Of a stretch of DNA of 60,049 nucleotides, positions 43,478-52,476 are shown one piece after another; position 1 is the stretch's first letter, and each line of letters begins with the position of its first letter. The stretch is from Paracholeplasma morum (GTDB lineage Bacteria > Bacillota_I > Bacilli_A > Acholeplasmatales > UBA5453), in the NCBI RefSeq assembly GCF_016907055.1, contig NZ_JAFBBG010000009.1:1-60049 (forward strand), given 5' to 3'. The translations under genes and the position numbers were made by a program. Under the pieces are notes generated by a model, which did no database searches, was not told the DNA's origin, and saw nothing but the letters and a program-made list of their open reading frames with translations.

Positions 43478-43935
43478 CATTTTTATATACGGTATTAATC
43501 TTATTGGCGATAACAGGTTTTGCTTTTATCGTTGCATTTACTTTGATTGCTACGAAACACAAAAAGATGGTTGTTGGGAAACTTAATTCTTTAGGGTCTA
43601 TTAAAGAAGTTAAGAGCCGTACCCATGATTTTGAAATAACCTATGAAGGTCAAGAGTATAAGATTAAGCTATTATATGCACCAGGTGCAGTTGAGGTTTC
43701 ATTTAACTCAAAAAGACATTGGCAAATATTCACAACATCCAATAGAAAAATGGCAGAGACGAATGGGTTTTATGATTTAGAGGGTAAGAAACTCTTAGTT
43801 ATATACCCAAATCCAGGAAAAATAGTCAGATACATTAATGAAAATGAAATTGTGTTTGTTACCCCACAAATGGATGTTTTTGGGATGAATGTGATCCATA
43901 GTGATCAAATTGAATCATACTTCAATCAAAAATAA
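43474..43935 (+). CDS. Single-span membrane protein, function unknown
   Basis: 153 residues: one N-terminal membrane segment (~4-27), then a basic KHKKM stretch and a soluble beta-rich domain (FEITYEGQEYKIKLLYAPGAVEVSFNSKRHWQIF). No known family recognised. Translationally coupled to the Nudix gene through an ATGA overlap. The basic residues after the segment suggest the domain is cytosolic. Confidence 0.65.
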   Translation: MTFLYTVLILLAITGFAFIVAFTLIATKHKKMVVGKLNSLGSIKEVKSRTHDFEITYEGQEYKIKLLYAPGAVEVSFNSKRHWQIFTTSNRKMAETNGFYDLEGKKLLVIYPNPGKIVRYINENEIVFVTPQMDVFGMNVIHSDQIESYFNQK

Positions 43936-43960
43936 AGGAGAATTTTTCCTTTATTTTTTT
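43930..43960 (+). terminator. Terminator after the Nudix/membrane-protein pair
   Basis: AAATAAAGGA (43930-43939) pairs perfectly with TCCTTTATTT (43947-43956), followed by T. Confidence 0.85.
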
Positions 43961-44006
43961 GGATTGTGCCTTTAAATGTGTTATAATTTTTCAAGGTGGT
44001 GGTTAT

Positions 44007-44531
44007 ATGAAATATAAAGTATTAAGAAAGCAATTTAATTCACATGATTGTTTCATTTGTGGGCTTCATAATAAGACGGGCTTAAATGCAAGTTTTTATG
44101 AGCTTGAAAACAAAGTAGTGGTTGCTGAAACTAAGGGGTTTAACCATCATCAAAGCTACCCTAACCGTATGCATGGTGGCATCATTTCCGCTCTATTAGA
44201 TGAAACTGTTGGTAGAGCGATTAACATCGATGAACCAGAAACTTGGGGTGTGACGATCAAACTAGAAGTCACCTACCGTAAACCTGTTCCTCTAGACGAA
44301 CCAATCATTGTTTGTGGGTGGATTACAAAAAACAAGGGCCTCACATTTAAAGGTGAAGGGGTTATTTTAGATAAAGATAGAAAGACCGTTTTAGCAGAAG
44401 CTTCAGGGACTTTTTATAAACAAAGCGTAAAAGATATCATTGGCGAGCATCACATGCCAGGATGGCAGTATATAGAAGATCAAAAACCAGTATCGGAGAT
44501 AGAATTAGAGTATGAGTTTATTAGAAGTTAG
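44007..44531 (+). CDS. PaaI-type thioesterase (hotdog fold)
   Basis: 174 residues from the ATG at 44007, with AAGGTGGT upstream. A TTG frame start at 43959 precedes the promoter's TATAAT (43982-43987) and is rejected. The N-terminal CFICGLHNKTGLNASF and the core HGGIISALLDETVGRAI are typical of PaaI-like acyl-CoA thioesterases. Strands VTIKLEVTYRKPVPLDEPIIVCGWI complete the hotdog. The acyl substrate is unknown. Its 3' end overlaps the next ABC-F gene by 20 bases. Confidence 0.85.
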   Translation: MKYKVLRKQFNSHDCFICGLHNKTGLNASFYELENKVVVAETKGFNHHQSYPNRMHGGIISALLDETVGRAINIDEPETWGVTIKLEVTYRKPVPLDEPIIVCGWITKNKGLTFKGEGVILDKDRKTVLAEASGTFYKQSVKDIIGEHHMPGWQYIEDQKPVSEIELEYEFIRS

Positions 44532-46050
44532 CAATTTAAGTTTTCGTTATGACAATAACGATTTATTAATAGATGCCAATGTGCGTCTTTTTTTAGGTGA
44601 TCATGCAGTTTTAGTTGGTCCAAATGGTGCAGGTAAAACTACATTGATGAACCTGTTAAACAAAAACTTGTCTCCAGATAAAGGATCAATCACTTGGTTA
44701 CCGAACATTAAAGTTGGGTATTTAGACCAATACGCCAAGATTGATAAGAACATTACAGTCGGAGATTACTTACTGACTGTGTTTAAACCTCTTTTTGATA
44801 AAGAACTTGAAATGGAAACTCTTTACCAAAGTGTAGGGACACTAGAAGACATTCAAATGGAACGTGCCCTTAACAATGCGGCAGCCATTGGCGATATGTT
44901 AATTGAAAAAGATTTTTATGCGATTAAGTCAAAACTCGGAAACATCATTCATGGTCTAGGACTTGAAATGTCCATTCTTGATAGTCCAATCAAACAATTG
45001 TCTGGCGGAATGAGAGCAAAAATTATTTTAGGTAAGTTATTATTAGATGAATCTGATATTTTACTACTCGATGAACCAACAAACTTCTTAGATATTAAGC
45101 ATATCGATTGGCTTACTAAGTTCTTACAAAACTACCCTAAGGCATTTTTAGTAGTCAGCCACGATGAAGCATTTTTAAGAGACATCGCAGACACAGTAAT
45201 CGCTGTTGAAAACAAGGGATTAACGCGATATAAAGGCAACTTTGAATACTATCTCTCAGAAAGAGAAATCCGTTTTCAAATGAGCGAAAAAGCCTTTGTT
45301 GCCCAACAAAAGTTCATTCAAAAACAAGAAACATTTATTGCCAAAAACATCGTCAGAGCTTCAACTACTAAACAGGCTCAAAGCGTGAGAACCAAACTAG
45401 AGAAAATCGAGAAACTTGGGAAACCAGTTAAACAAAAAGAACTTAAATTTCATTTTCCATTTGCTAAAGACACCGGTAGAGATGTACTGACCATTAGTGA
45501 TTTAGAAATAGGGTATACAAAGGCGTTGCTTAAGCCTATTGATTATATCATTCGTAAAAATGAAAAAGTCATTATTACTGGTAAAAATGGGGTAGGTAAG
45601 TCAACATTAGTGAAGACTGTACTTGGTCTTATAAAACCAATAAGTGGGTCATTTAAATGGATAGATACTGCCAATATATCCTATTTTGAACAAGAGTTTA
45701 CGTTCAATCAAGAACGTACAGCATCAGAACTTTGTTTTGAAGTGCTTCAAGACATGGACCATAAGAAAGTTTATTCTCTTTTAGCACGATTTGGCATATC
45801 CAGAGAAATGGCTGATCGAAAGTTATCTAGTCTTTCTGGCGGTCAAAAAACCAAGGTAAGACTCGCTTTAATGAGTCAACGTAAGTCCAATGTCATCATC
45901 TTGGATGAACCAACCAATCACTTGGATCAAATCGCAAAAGACGCTTTAAGAAAAGCCATTATGGAGTTTCCTGGGGTTGCGATTATTGTTTCCCATGATA
46001 AGGCGTTCCATGATGAATTAGGGGCACTAGAATTAGAGTTAAAGGGATAG
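44512..46050 (+). CDS. ABC-F family ATPase
   Basis: 512 residues with two complete ABC domains: GPNGAGKTT and LLLLDEPTNFLD in domain 1, GKNGVGKST and IILDEPTNHLD in domain 2, with LSGG signatures in both and the linker (KAFVAQQKFIQKQETFIAKNIVRASTTKQAQSVRTKLEKIEKLGK) of ABC-F proteins. Unlike the ABC-F encoded at 19841-21460, both sites look active. ABC-F proteins act on ribosomes; some protect against antibiotics, and here there is no sign which. It lies between a thioesterase gene (20-base overlap) and a MATE exporter (1-base gap). Confidence 0.9.
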   Translation: MSLLEVSNLSFRYDNNDLLIDANVRLFLGDHAVLVGPNGAGKTTLMNLLNKNLSPDKGSITWLPNIKVGYLDQYAKIDKNITVGDYLLTVFKPLFDKELEMETLYQSVGTLEDIQMERALNNAAAIGDMLIEKDFYAIKSKLGNIIHGLGLEMSILDSPIKQLSGGMRAKIILGKLLLDESDILLLDEPTNFLDIKHIDWLTKFLQNYPKAFLVVSHDEAFLRDIADTVIAVENKGLTRYKGNFEYYLSEREIRFQMSEKAFVAQQKFIQKQETFIAKNIVRASTTKQAQSVRTKLEKIEKLGKPVKQKELKFHFPFAKDTGRDVLTISDLEIGYTKALLKPIDYIIRKNEKVIITGKNGVGKSTLVKTVLGLIKPISGSFKWIDTANISYFEQEFTFNQERTASELCFEVLQDMDHKKVYSLLARFGISREMADRKLSSLSGGQKTKVRLALMSQRKSNVIILDEPTNHLDQIAKDALRKAIMEFPGVAIIVSHDKAFHDELGALELELKG

Positions 46051-46051
46051 T

Positions 46052-47443
46052 ATGAGAAAATTTATCGGATCAAAATCATTTTATAGAGAAGTCATCGCAA
46101 TCATATTGCCAATCATGATTCAACAAGGGATTACGACATTTGTAGGGTTACTGGATAACATCATGGTCGGACAACTAAACGGCGATGCGATTAGTGGGGT
46201 TGCAATAGCAAACCAAATCATGTTTATCGTCAACATCTGTTTTATCGGTGGATTAGCAGGTCCAGGGATATTTGTTTCCCAGTACTTTGGCGCAAAAGAC
46301 GAGAATTCATTAAAAGAAGCCTTTAGAGTCAAAGTGATTCTTACTATTTTTGTAACAATCGTTTCAATGTCATTATTGATTGTGTTCAAAGAACCTCTCA
46401 TTAGAGCATTTGCAAAAAGTGATTCAGGGGCCTCTGGCGTGTATAATGAGCGCGTTATCAAATATGGCGTCGATTATCTTTCAATCCTGATATTCTCATT
46501 ACCGATATTTGGAGTCATTCAGTTGTTTGCGTCCACATTTAGAGAAATCAAAGAGACAAAAGTTCCAATGTTTGCGGGAATTGTGGCAGTAGTCGTTAAT
46601 ATGACCTTCAATGCTGTCTTGATTTTTGGTTACTTAGGGTTTCCAAAACTCGAGGTAAGGGGCGCAGCAATTGCGACTGTGATTGCAAGAGTGTTTGAAT
46701 TAGGGGTACTGCTTTATATTGCCTATTCAAGAAAAATGGTGTTTACACAAGATATTTACAAGAAATTCAAAATCTCTAAACAACGCTTTAAAACGATACT
46801 AAAAAAGACTATCCCATTATTAACCAATGAGTTATTATGGTCTAGTTCAACAACAGTTATATTATTTGCATACTCCCAAAGAGGGACTTCAGTAGTTGAA
46901 GCCTTTACCATCTCAAATACGGTTGCAAACCTATTCTTCATTATATTTGGGGCACTTGCGACAGGTATATCTGTTATGGTTGGTAATGAATTAGGTGCAA
47001 ATCAAATAGAACTTGCTAAAGATAATGCATATAAACTATTATTCTTTGCATTAGTAACTTGTCTTTCATTTGGGGTTATATTGGCCGTAATTGCGCCATT
47101 TGCGCCACTATTATATAATGTGTCCGCAGCAGTAAGATGGCAAGCGACTCAATTTATGTGGGTAGTAGCAGCATTAATGTGGGTATTTGCTTTTAATGCA
47201 GGAATATTCTTTATCTTAAGAGCTGGTGGAATGGTCATCATTACTTTCGTATTTGACGCCTTGTTCGCTTGGGTGATCGCAGTACCTATCGCGCTTATAT
47301 TGAGCATTTATACCGATATTCCAATCCTATTAGTATATGCGATTGTAGAAGGGGTATCGCTATTTAAAGCTCTCTTTGGAATACATCTAATTAAAGATGG
47401 TAAATGGGCAAGAAATCTAGCAACGCACGAACTTACTATATAA
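46052..47443 (+). CDS. MATE-family efflux transporter
   Basis: 463 residues with 12 membrane segments in two homologous halves. Each half has the MATE pattern: PIMIQQGITTFVGLLDNIMVGQL in the first, PLLTNELLWSSSTTVILFAYSQRG in the second. These exporters use Na+ or H+ gradients to expel organic cations and drugs. It begins one base after the ABC-F stop, so it is in the same transcript (44007-47443), possibly a resistance-type unit. Confidence 0.9.
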   Translation: MRKFIGSKSFYREVIAIILPIMIQQGITTFVGLLDNIMVGQLNGDAISGVAIANQIMFIVNICFIGGLAGPGIFVSQYFGAKDENSLKEAFRVKVILTIFVTIVSMSLLIVFKEPLIRAFAKSDSGASGVYNERVIKYGVDYLSILIFSLPIFGVIQLFASTFREIKETKVPMFAGIVAVVVNMTFNAVLIFGYLGFPKLEVRGAAIATVIARVFELGVLLYIAYSRKMVFTQDIYKKFKISKQRFKTILKKTIPLLTNELLWSSSTTVILFAYSQRGTSVVEAFTISNTVANLFFIIFGALATGISVMVGNELGANQIELAKDNAYKLLFFALVTCLSFGVILAVIAPFAPLLYNVSAAVRWQATQFMWVVAALMWVFAFNAGIFFILRAGGMVIITFVFDALFAWVIAVPIALILSIYTDIPILLVYAIVEGVSLFKALFGIHLIKDGKWARNLATHELTI

Positions 47444-47481
47444 ACTCCTTATAATTAACGATAATTAAAATGCTTTTTCGC

Positions 47482-47510
47482 TTGAAAAAAAACGTTTTCA
47501 ATGTTATCAT
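47482..47510 (+). promoter_or_regulatory. Promoter of the nucleoside importer operon with cre-like operator
   Basis: TTGAAA (47482-47487) and TATCAT (47505-47510) are exactly 17 bases apart. In between, AAAAAACGTTTTCA (47487-47500) matches the cre/LacI-type consensus at 12 of 14 positions. A repressor bound there would block the spacer. Confidence 0.55.
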
Positions 47511-47542
47511 GAAATTGAATTTATTTCACACAGGAGGAAGAA

Positions 47543-48658
47543 ATGAAAAAAGTAATTGTTGCATTGTTCGTTGCAGTTTTAGCTGTATCGCTAGCTGCGT
47601 GCGAAAAGAAAACGTATGAAATTGCGTTGATTACCGATAAAGGGAATATCGATGACAAGTCATTCAACCAAGGTTCATGGGAAGGTGTCGTAGAATTTGC
47701 TGAAGAAAACAAAATTTCTCATAAATACTACAAACCTGAAGAAGCTTCAGATGCTGGTTATTTAGCATCAATCGACCTAGCAGTTAAAGGTGGAGCTAAA
47801 GTAATCGTTACTCCAGGGTTCTTATTTGAAGTTCCAATTTTTGAAGCTCAAACTAAATATCCAGATGTTAAATTTATTCTTCTAGATGGCGCTCCTCATA
47901 CAGCGGACTATAAAACATTCCGTACTGATGCAAACGTTGCAAGCGTAATGTATGCGGAAGAACAATCAGGTTACCTAGCTGGTTATGCTGCAGTTAAAGA
48001 CGGCATGACAAAATTAGGTTTCATGGGTGGTATGGCAGTTCCAGCGGTTCAAGCTTTCGGATATGGTTTCTTACAAGGTGCAGAAGATGCAGCTAAAGAA
48101 CTTAGTGCTACAGTTGAAGTTAAATACCATTACACTGGTAACTTTGATGAAACCGACACTAACAAAGCAACTGCTAAAGCTATGTATCAAGGTATGACTG
48201 AAGTAATTTTCGCGTGTGGTGGATCAGTTGGTAAGTCAGTAATGGCTGCAGCAGCTGAAACTAACAAGAAAGTTATCGGTGTTGACGTTGACCAAAGATA
48301 TGACAGCGCAACTGTTATCACATCAGCTACTAAAGGCTTAGCATCTTCAGTTGTTCAAGTATTAGAAGCAATCTATAATGACACATGGGCAACATATTCT
48401 GGCAAAACTACTTATTTCAATGCCGCTAACGGTGGTGTAGGTCTACCTACTATCGTTATTGGTGATGCAAATGGTAATGCATTTGACAGATTCACATCTT
48501 TCAACAAAGCACAATACGACGTTGTATTTGCTAAATTAGTTGCTGGCACAATCACTCCAATTCGTACAATTGAAGTTGCTGCTGAAACTGGTTATGCTAC
48601 AGCTGACGAATTAGAAGAAGGACTTAATCTAAATAACGTTACTGTTATTGTTCAGTAA
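47543..48658 (+). CDS. BMP-family nucleoside-binding lipoprotein
   Basis: 371 residues. Type II signal peptide with lipobox SLAAC, lipidated C20, then the PnrA/TmpC-like core: EIALITDKGNIDDKSFNQGSWEGV, GGAKVIVTPGFLFE, GFMGGMAVPAVQAFGYGFLQGAE and CGGSVGKSVMAAA. These extracytoplasmic proteins bind purine nucleosides and deliver them to the ABC importer encoded directly downstream. CAGGAGGAAG precedes the ATG. A hairpin after the gene probably gives extra message for this subunit. Confidence 0.95.
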   Translation: MKKVIVALFVAVLAVSLAACEKKTYEIALITDKGNIDDKSFNQGSWEGVVEFAEENKISHKYYKPEEASDAGYLASIDLAVKGGAKVIVTPGFLFEVPIFEAQTKYPDVKFILLDGAPHTADYKTFRTDANVASVMYAEEQSGYLAGYAAVKDGMTKLGFMGGMAVPAVQAFGYGFLQGAEDAAKELSATVEVKYHYTGNFDETDTNKATAKAMYQGMTEVIFACGGSVGKSVMAAAAETNKKVIGVDVDQRYDSATVITSATKGLASSVVQVLEAIYNDTWATYSGKTTYFNAANGGVGLPTIVIGDANGNAFDRFTSFNKAQYDVVFAKLVAGTITPIRTIEVAAETGYATADELEEGLNLNNVTVIVQ

Positions 48659-48685
48659 TTAAAGTAAAAATAAACTAAATCAATT

Positions 48686-48722
48686 TTAAGAGAGATGATA
48701 ATCAATCTCTCTTAATTTTTAA
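48686..48722 (+). terminator. Attenuator between binding-protein and ATPase genes
   Basis: TTAAGAGAGAT (48686-48696) pairs perfectly with ATCTCTCTTAA (48705-48715), followed by a T-rich run. A separate TATAAT at 48733-48738 could start transcription of the ATPase gene. Confidence 0.75.
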
Positions 48723-48763
48723 TTTTATGTTGTATAATATATACAAATAGGCGGTGAATAAAG

Positions 48764-50305
48764 ATGAATAACTATATTATTGAAATGCTTAATATCACCA
48801 AGGAGTTTCCTGGAATCATTGCGAATGATGATGTAACACTCCAATTAAAAAAAGGTGAGATTCATGCATTATTAGGGGAAAATGGCGCCGGTAAATCTAC
48901 TTTGATGAGTGTTTTATTTGGTCTTTATCATCCTGAAAAAGGCGAGATTAAAAAAAATGGTGAATTAATCTCCATTAAAAACCCAACAGACGCCAATAAC
49001 TATGGTATTGGGATGGTTCATCAACACTTCAAACTTGTAGAAGTGTTTAGTGTACTTGAAAACATTGTATTAGGGGTTGAACCTACAACTAAAGGTTTTC
49101 TTGATATGAAAGAAGCTCGAAAGAAAATCGTAGACTTAAGTCAAAAATATGGATTACTCGTTGATCCGGATGCAAAAATCGAAGACATCACAGTAGGTAT
49201 GCAACAAAAAGTTGAAATCCTAAAAATGCTATACCGTGATAATGAAATCTTGATTTTTGACGAACCAACTGCGGTACTTACGCCTCAAGAAATTGAAGAC
49301 TTGATGAAAATCATGAAGCAATTTGCAAAAGAGGGAAAGTCAATTCTATTTATTACTCATAAATTAAACGAAATCATGGAAGTAGCTGACCGTTGTACAG
49401 TTTTACAAAAAGGTAAATACAAAGGTACAGTAGAAATTTCCAAAACAAATAAACTAGAACTTTCCAAAATGATGGTCGGTAGAGACGTCAATTTGAGTGT
49501 ATCTAAAAAACCTGCAGCACCAAAAGAAGTGATTTTAGATGTGAATAACATTTCAGTAGCATCTAAGCACAGTACAAAACACAGTGTATCTAATGTTTCT
49601 TTCGATGTAAAAGCTGGCGAAATTGTGTGTATTGCTGGTATTGAAGGCAATGGCCAAACTGAATTAGTTTATGCTTTAACAGGCTTAGAAAAAACACTTA
49701 GTGGTTCTATTATGCTTTCTAACAAAGACATAACCAAACAATCCATCCGTAATCGTTCAAAATCTGGTATGAGTCACATTCCGGAGGATAGACACAAACA
49801 CGGATTAGTACTAGATTACACTTTAGAGAAAAACTTAATCTTACAGACATATTGGCAAAAAGAGTTTCAAAATAAAGGTTTTATGAGAAGAAAACCAATC
49901 AGAGAATATGCTGAAAGATTAATTAAGCAATATGACGTAAGAAGTAGCTTAGGAGCTGACACCATTACCCGTCAAATGTCTGGTGGTAATCAACAAAAAG
50001 CGATTATTGCTAGAGAAGTTGAAAAAGATTGTGAATTATTAATCGCTGTCCAACCTACTCGTGGATTGGATGTTGGTGCAATCGAATTCATCCATAAGCA
50101 AATCGTAAATGCAAGAGACGAAGGTAAGGCTGTATTATTGGTTTCCTTAGAACTTGAAGAAGTCATGAACTTAAGCGATCGTATCCTTGTTATGTATGAA
50201 GGAGAGATCGTTGGTGAGTTAAATCCTAAGCAAACTACATTTGAAGAGTTAGGATTATACATGTCAGGTGCCAAAAGAAATGTAGGTGTATCTCATGGAC
50301 ATTAA
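48764..50305 (+). CDS. Nucleoside ABC importer, ATP-binding protein
   Basis: 513 residues with two ABC domains, as in NupO/YufO and sugar importers. Domain 1: GENGAGKST (~41-49), HQHFKLVE, IFDEPTAVLTP. Domain 2: GIEGNGQTEL in place of the GKS/T loop (usual degeneracy for this class), HIPEDRHKHGLV and MSGGNQQK. A single polypeptide supplies both ATPase halves. Its 3' end overlaps the first permease gene by 8 bases from that gene's true ATG (50298). AGGCGGTGA precedes its start. Confidence 0.95.
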   Translation: MNNYIIEMLNITKEFPGIIANDDVTLQLKKGEIHALLGENGAGKSTLMSVLFGLYHPEKGEIKKNGELISIKNPTDANNYGIGMVHQHFKLVEVFSVLENIVLGVEPTTKGFLDMKEARKKIVDLSQKYGLLVDPDAKIEDITVGMQQKVEILKMLYRDNEILIFDEPTAVLTPQEIEDLMKIMKQFAKEGKSILFITHKLNEIMEVADRCTVLQKGKYKGTVEISKTNKLELSKMMVGRDVNLSVSKKPAAPKEVILDVNNISVASKHSTKHSVSNVSFDVKAGEIVCIAGIEGNGQTELVYALTGLEKTLSGSIMLSNKDITKQSIRNRSKSGMSHIPEDRHKHGLVLDYTLEKNLILQTYWQKEFQNKGFMRRKPIREYAERLIKQYDVRSSLGADTITRQMSGGNQQKAIIAREVEKDCELLIAVQPTRGLDVGAIEFIHKQIVNARDEGKAVLLVSLELEEVMNLSDRILVMYEGEIVGELNPKQTTFEELGLYMSGAKRNVGVSHGH

Positions 50306-51431
50306 GAAAATCAAATTCGAACCGAAAAAATGGTTGATATCTGTGATGGGCTCTGGTTTTGGTGGCGCATTGTTGGCTATATTAGTTGGATTACTCTTTG
50401 GTTTAGTGGTAATGCTATTTGCTAATCCAGCAGATGCTTTCTATGGATTCACAGAAATGATATTTGGTGGATTTACTAGATTTTCAGACGTACTATACTT
50501 CGCTACACCTATTCTAATGACCGGGTTAGCGGTTGGATTTGCCTTTAAGATGGGGTTATTTAATATTGGTGCTTCTGGACAATATACAATGGGGTTATTC
50601 TTCGCCATTTATGTTGGTTTCATGATAGATCTACCACCAAGCATTCACTGGATAGTCGCTCTACTTGCTGGTATCTTAGGTGGGGCTCTAATGGGAGCTA
50701 TCCCAGGGATTCTTAAAGCATTCCTTAACGTTAATGAAGTTATTTCATCCATTATGCTTAACTATATTGGTATGTATTTAGTGGATATGTGGGTACAAGG
50801 CAACTCAAAAATGTACAATCCAATCATGACAAGAACGCGTTATTTACCAGATTCTGTCAAACTTCAAACACTTGGATTTGCTAACTCAAACTTAAATATT
50901 GGGTTAATAATCGCATTATTGGTAGCAATTACCTTATACATTATTATGCAATACACGACTTTTGGTTATGAACTTAAGGCGACTGGTTATAACAAGAATG
51001 CTAGCCAATATGCAGGGATTAACTATAAGAGAAACACAGTATTAACAATGATGATTGCTGGCGGACTAGCCGGACTTGGTGGTGCATTATTCATACTTTC
51101 ACCAAGTGCAATTGCTGGTAGTTCAATGACTTATGAACCAATCAACGTTATTGCTGCAAACGGATTTAATGGTATTGCCGTTGCCTTACTGGGTAATTCA
51201 CATCCAATAGGCATTATATTCTCATCCATCTTTGTTTCACACCTTCAAAGAGGGGGTACTTTAGCGAACTTAGTTGGCTTTAAAGTTGAAATCATTGATG
51301 TGGTAATCTCAGTGATTATTTACTTCTCAGCATTTGCCCTATTATTAAGTCAATTCATTGTTAAAAAATTGTCGGCAAAGAAAGAAGAAGTTGTTGAAAA
51401 AGCGCCTGTTAATACAAAGGAGGCTGAGTAA
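50298..51431 (+). CDS. Nucleoside ABC importer permease 1 (NupP-like)
   Basis: About 378 residues, probably starting at the ATG at 50295-50297 region (MDIKKIKFEPKKW) rather than the upstream TTG/ATG frame start at 50286; spacing does not decide firmly. Eight to ten membrane segments of the BPD_transp_2 (branched amino acid/ribose) class: GLLFGLVVMLFANPADAFYGF, FNIGASGQYTMG, NEVISSIMLNYIG and GFNGIAVALLGNSHPIG. Forms the membrane channel with permease 2, whose gene begins 2 bases downstream. Confidence 0.85.
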   Translation, partial: DIKKIKFEPKKWLISVMGSGFGGALLAILVGLLFGLVVMLFANPADAFYGFTEMIFGGFTRFSDVLYFATPILMTGLAVGFAFKMGLFNIGASGQYTMGLFFAIYVGFMIDLPPSIHWIVALLAGILGGALMGAIPGILKAFLNVNEVISSIMLNYIGMYLVDMWVQGNSKMYNPIMTRTRYLPDSVKLQTLGFANSNLNIGLIIALLVAITLYIIMQYTTFGYELKATGYNKNASQYAGINYKRNTVLTMMIAGGLAGLGGALFILSPSAIAGSSMTYEPINVIAANGFNGIAVALLGNSHPIGIIFSSIFVSHLQRGGTLANLVGFKVEIIDVVISVIIYFSAFALLLSQFIVKKLSAKKEEVVEKAPVNTKEAE

Positions 51432-51433
51432 TT

Positions 51434-52399
51434 ATGGATACACTATATTACATCGTTCAAAACATGTTGCCAGTAGCTATTCCACTTTTACTTGTTGCTT
51501 TAGGTGGTATGTTTAGCGAACGCAGTGGTGTCATTAACATTGCCCTTGAGGGGATTATGTTGGTTGGCGCATTCATTGGTGCACTATTAATTAGAAGTCT
51601 TCAAACTTCTGGGATTAATCCACAATTATTATTACTAGTCGCAATGATTATTGCGGGGCTTGGCGGTATTATATATTCAATGTTGTTATCATACGCTGCA
51701 GTGAACATGAAAGCGAACCAAACGATTACAGGGACATCGATGAATATGTTGATTCCTGCAATCATATTGCTTTTCTCAAAAATGAAGTTTAACTCAGATG
51801 GTGTAACAACCGACATCGCTTTATATATTCGAAAAGTGCCTCTATTAGGAGACATTCCTGTTATTGGAGACTTGTTCTTCCAAAACACTTATTTAACAGT
51901 ATATATAGGCATATTGATACTGGTTGCTGCAACAATCATTCTTTATAAGACCAAATTTGGTTTGAGATTACGTGCAACTGGTGAACATCCGCATGCAGTT
52001 GAATCCGTCGGTATCAGTGTATCTAGAATGAGATATTATGGTGTTGGTTTATCAGGTTTATTAGGTGGTATTGGTGGGTATTTCTACTCTGTTGGGGTCA
52101 TTGATAGCAACATCAGTGGACATACAGGGGTTGCAGGGTTCGGGTTTTTAGCTTTAGCGGTTATGATCTTTGGACAATGGAAACCACTTAGAATTTTATT
52201 TGCAGCATTGTTCTTCGCATTCTTAAGAACATTTGCATATTCCATTCCACTTATTCCATTCCTAAATAACTTGGGCATTAATCAAACGTATTATAAAATT
52301 TTACCTTATTTGGCCACACTAATCGTTTTAATATTCTCGTCTAAGCGATCGAGAGCACCTAAAGCTTCAGGAGTGCCTTACGATAAAGGACAACGTTAA
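51434..52399 (+). CDS. Nucleoside ABC importer permease 2 (NupQ-like)
   Basis: 321 residues, eight or so membrane segments, BPD_transp_2 class: GGMFSERSGVINIALEGIMLVGAF, GTSMNMLIPAI and GFGFLALAVMIFGQWKPLRI. The start ATG is preceded by AAGGAGGCTGAGTA. The last gene of the importer, followed by a strong terminator. With the lipoprotein, ATPase and permease 1 it completes a purine/general nucleoside uptake system, needed in mollicutes that make few nucleotides themselves. Confidence 0.95.
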   Translation: MDTLYYIVQNMLPVAIPLLLVALGGMFSERSGVINIALEGIMLVGAFIGALLIRSLQTSGINPQLLLLVAMIIAGLGGIIYSMLLSYAAVNMKANQTITGTSMNMLIPAIILLFSKMKFNSDGVTTDIALYIRKVPLLGDIPVIGDLFFQNTYLTVYIGILILVAATIILYKTKFGLRLRATGEHPHAVESVGISVSRMRYYGVGLSGLLGGIGGYFYSVGVIDSNISGHTGVAGFGFLALAVMIFGQWKPLRILFAALFFAFLRTFAYSIPLIPFLNNLGINQTYYKILPYLATLIVLIFSSKRSRAPKASGVPYDKGQR

Positions 52400-52405
52400 T
52401 AAATT

Positions 52406-52436
52406 AAAGCATTCGCAACCGCGAATGCTTTTTTGT
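52406..52436 (+). terminator. Terminator of the nucleoside importer operon
   Basis: AAAGCATTCGC (52406-52416) pairs with GCGAATGCTTT (52421-52431) across AACC, followed by T. Confidence 0.9.
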
Positions 52437-52441
52437 TATAC

Positions 52442-52467
52442 AAAAAAGTGAATCCTTTCGGACTCAC
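52442..52467 (-). terminator. Terminator of ispG
   Basis: On the minus strand GTGAGTCC pairs with GGATTCAC (52460-52467 with 52448-52455, one G-U) across GAAA, followed by six T. Confidence 0.85.
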
Positions 52468-52476
52468 AATAAATGG

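Noticed and set aside
48764-50305. Degenerate second Walker A of the nucleoside importer ATPase as an anomaly
   Set aside because: This is normal for the two-domain ribose/nucleoside importer ATPases, unlike the ABC-F case.
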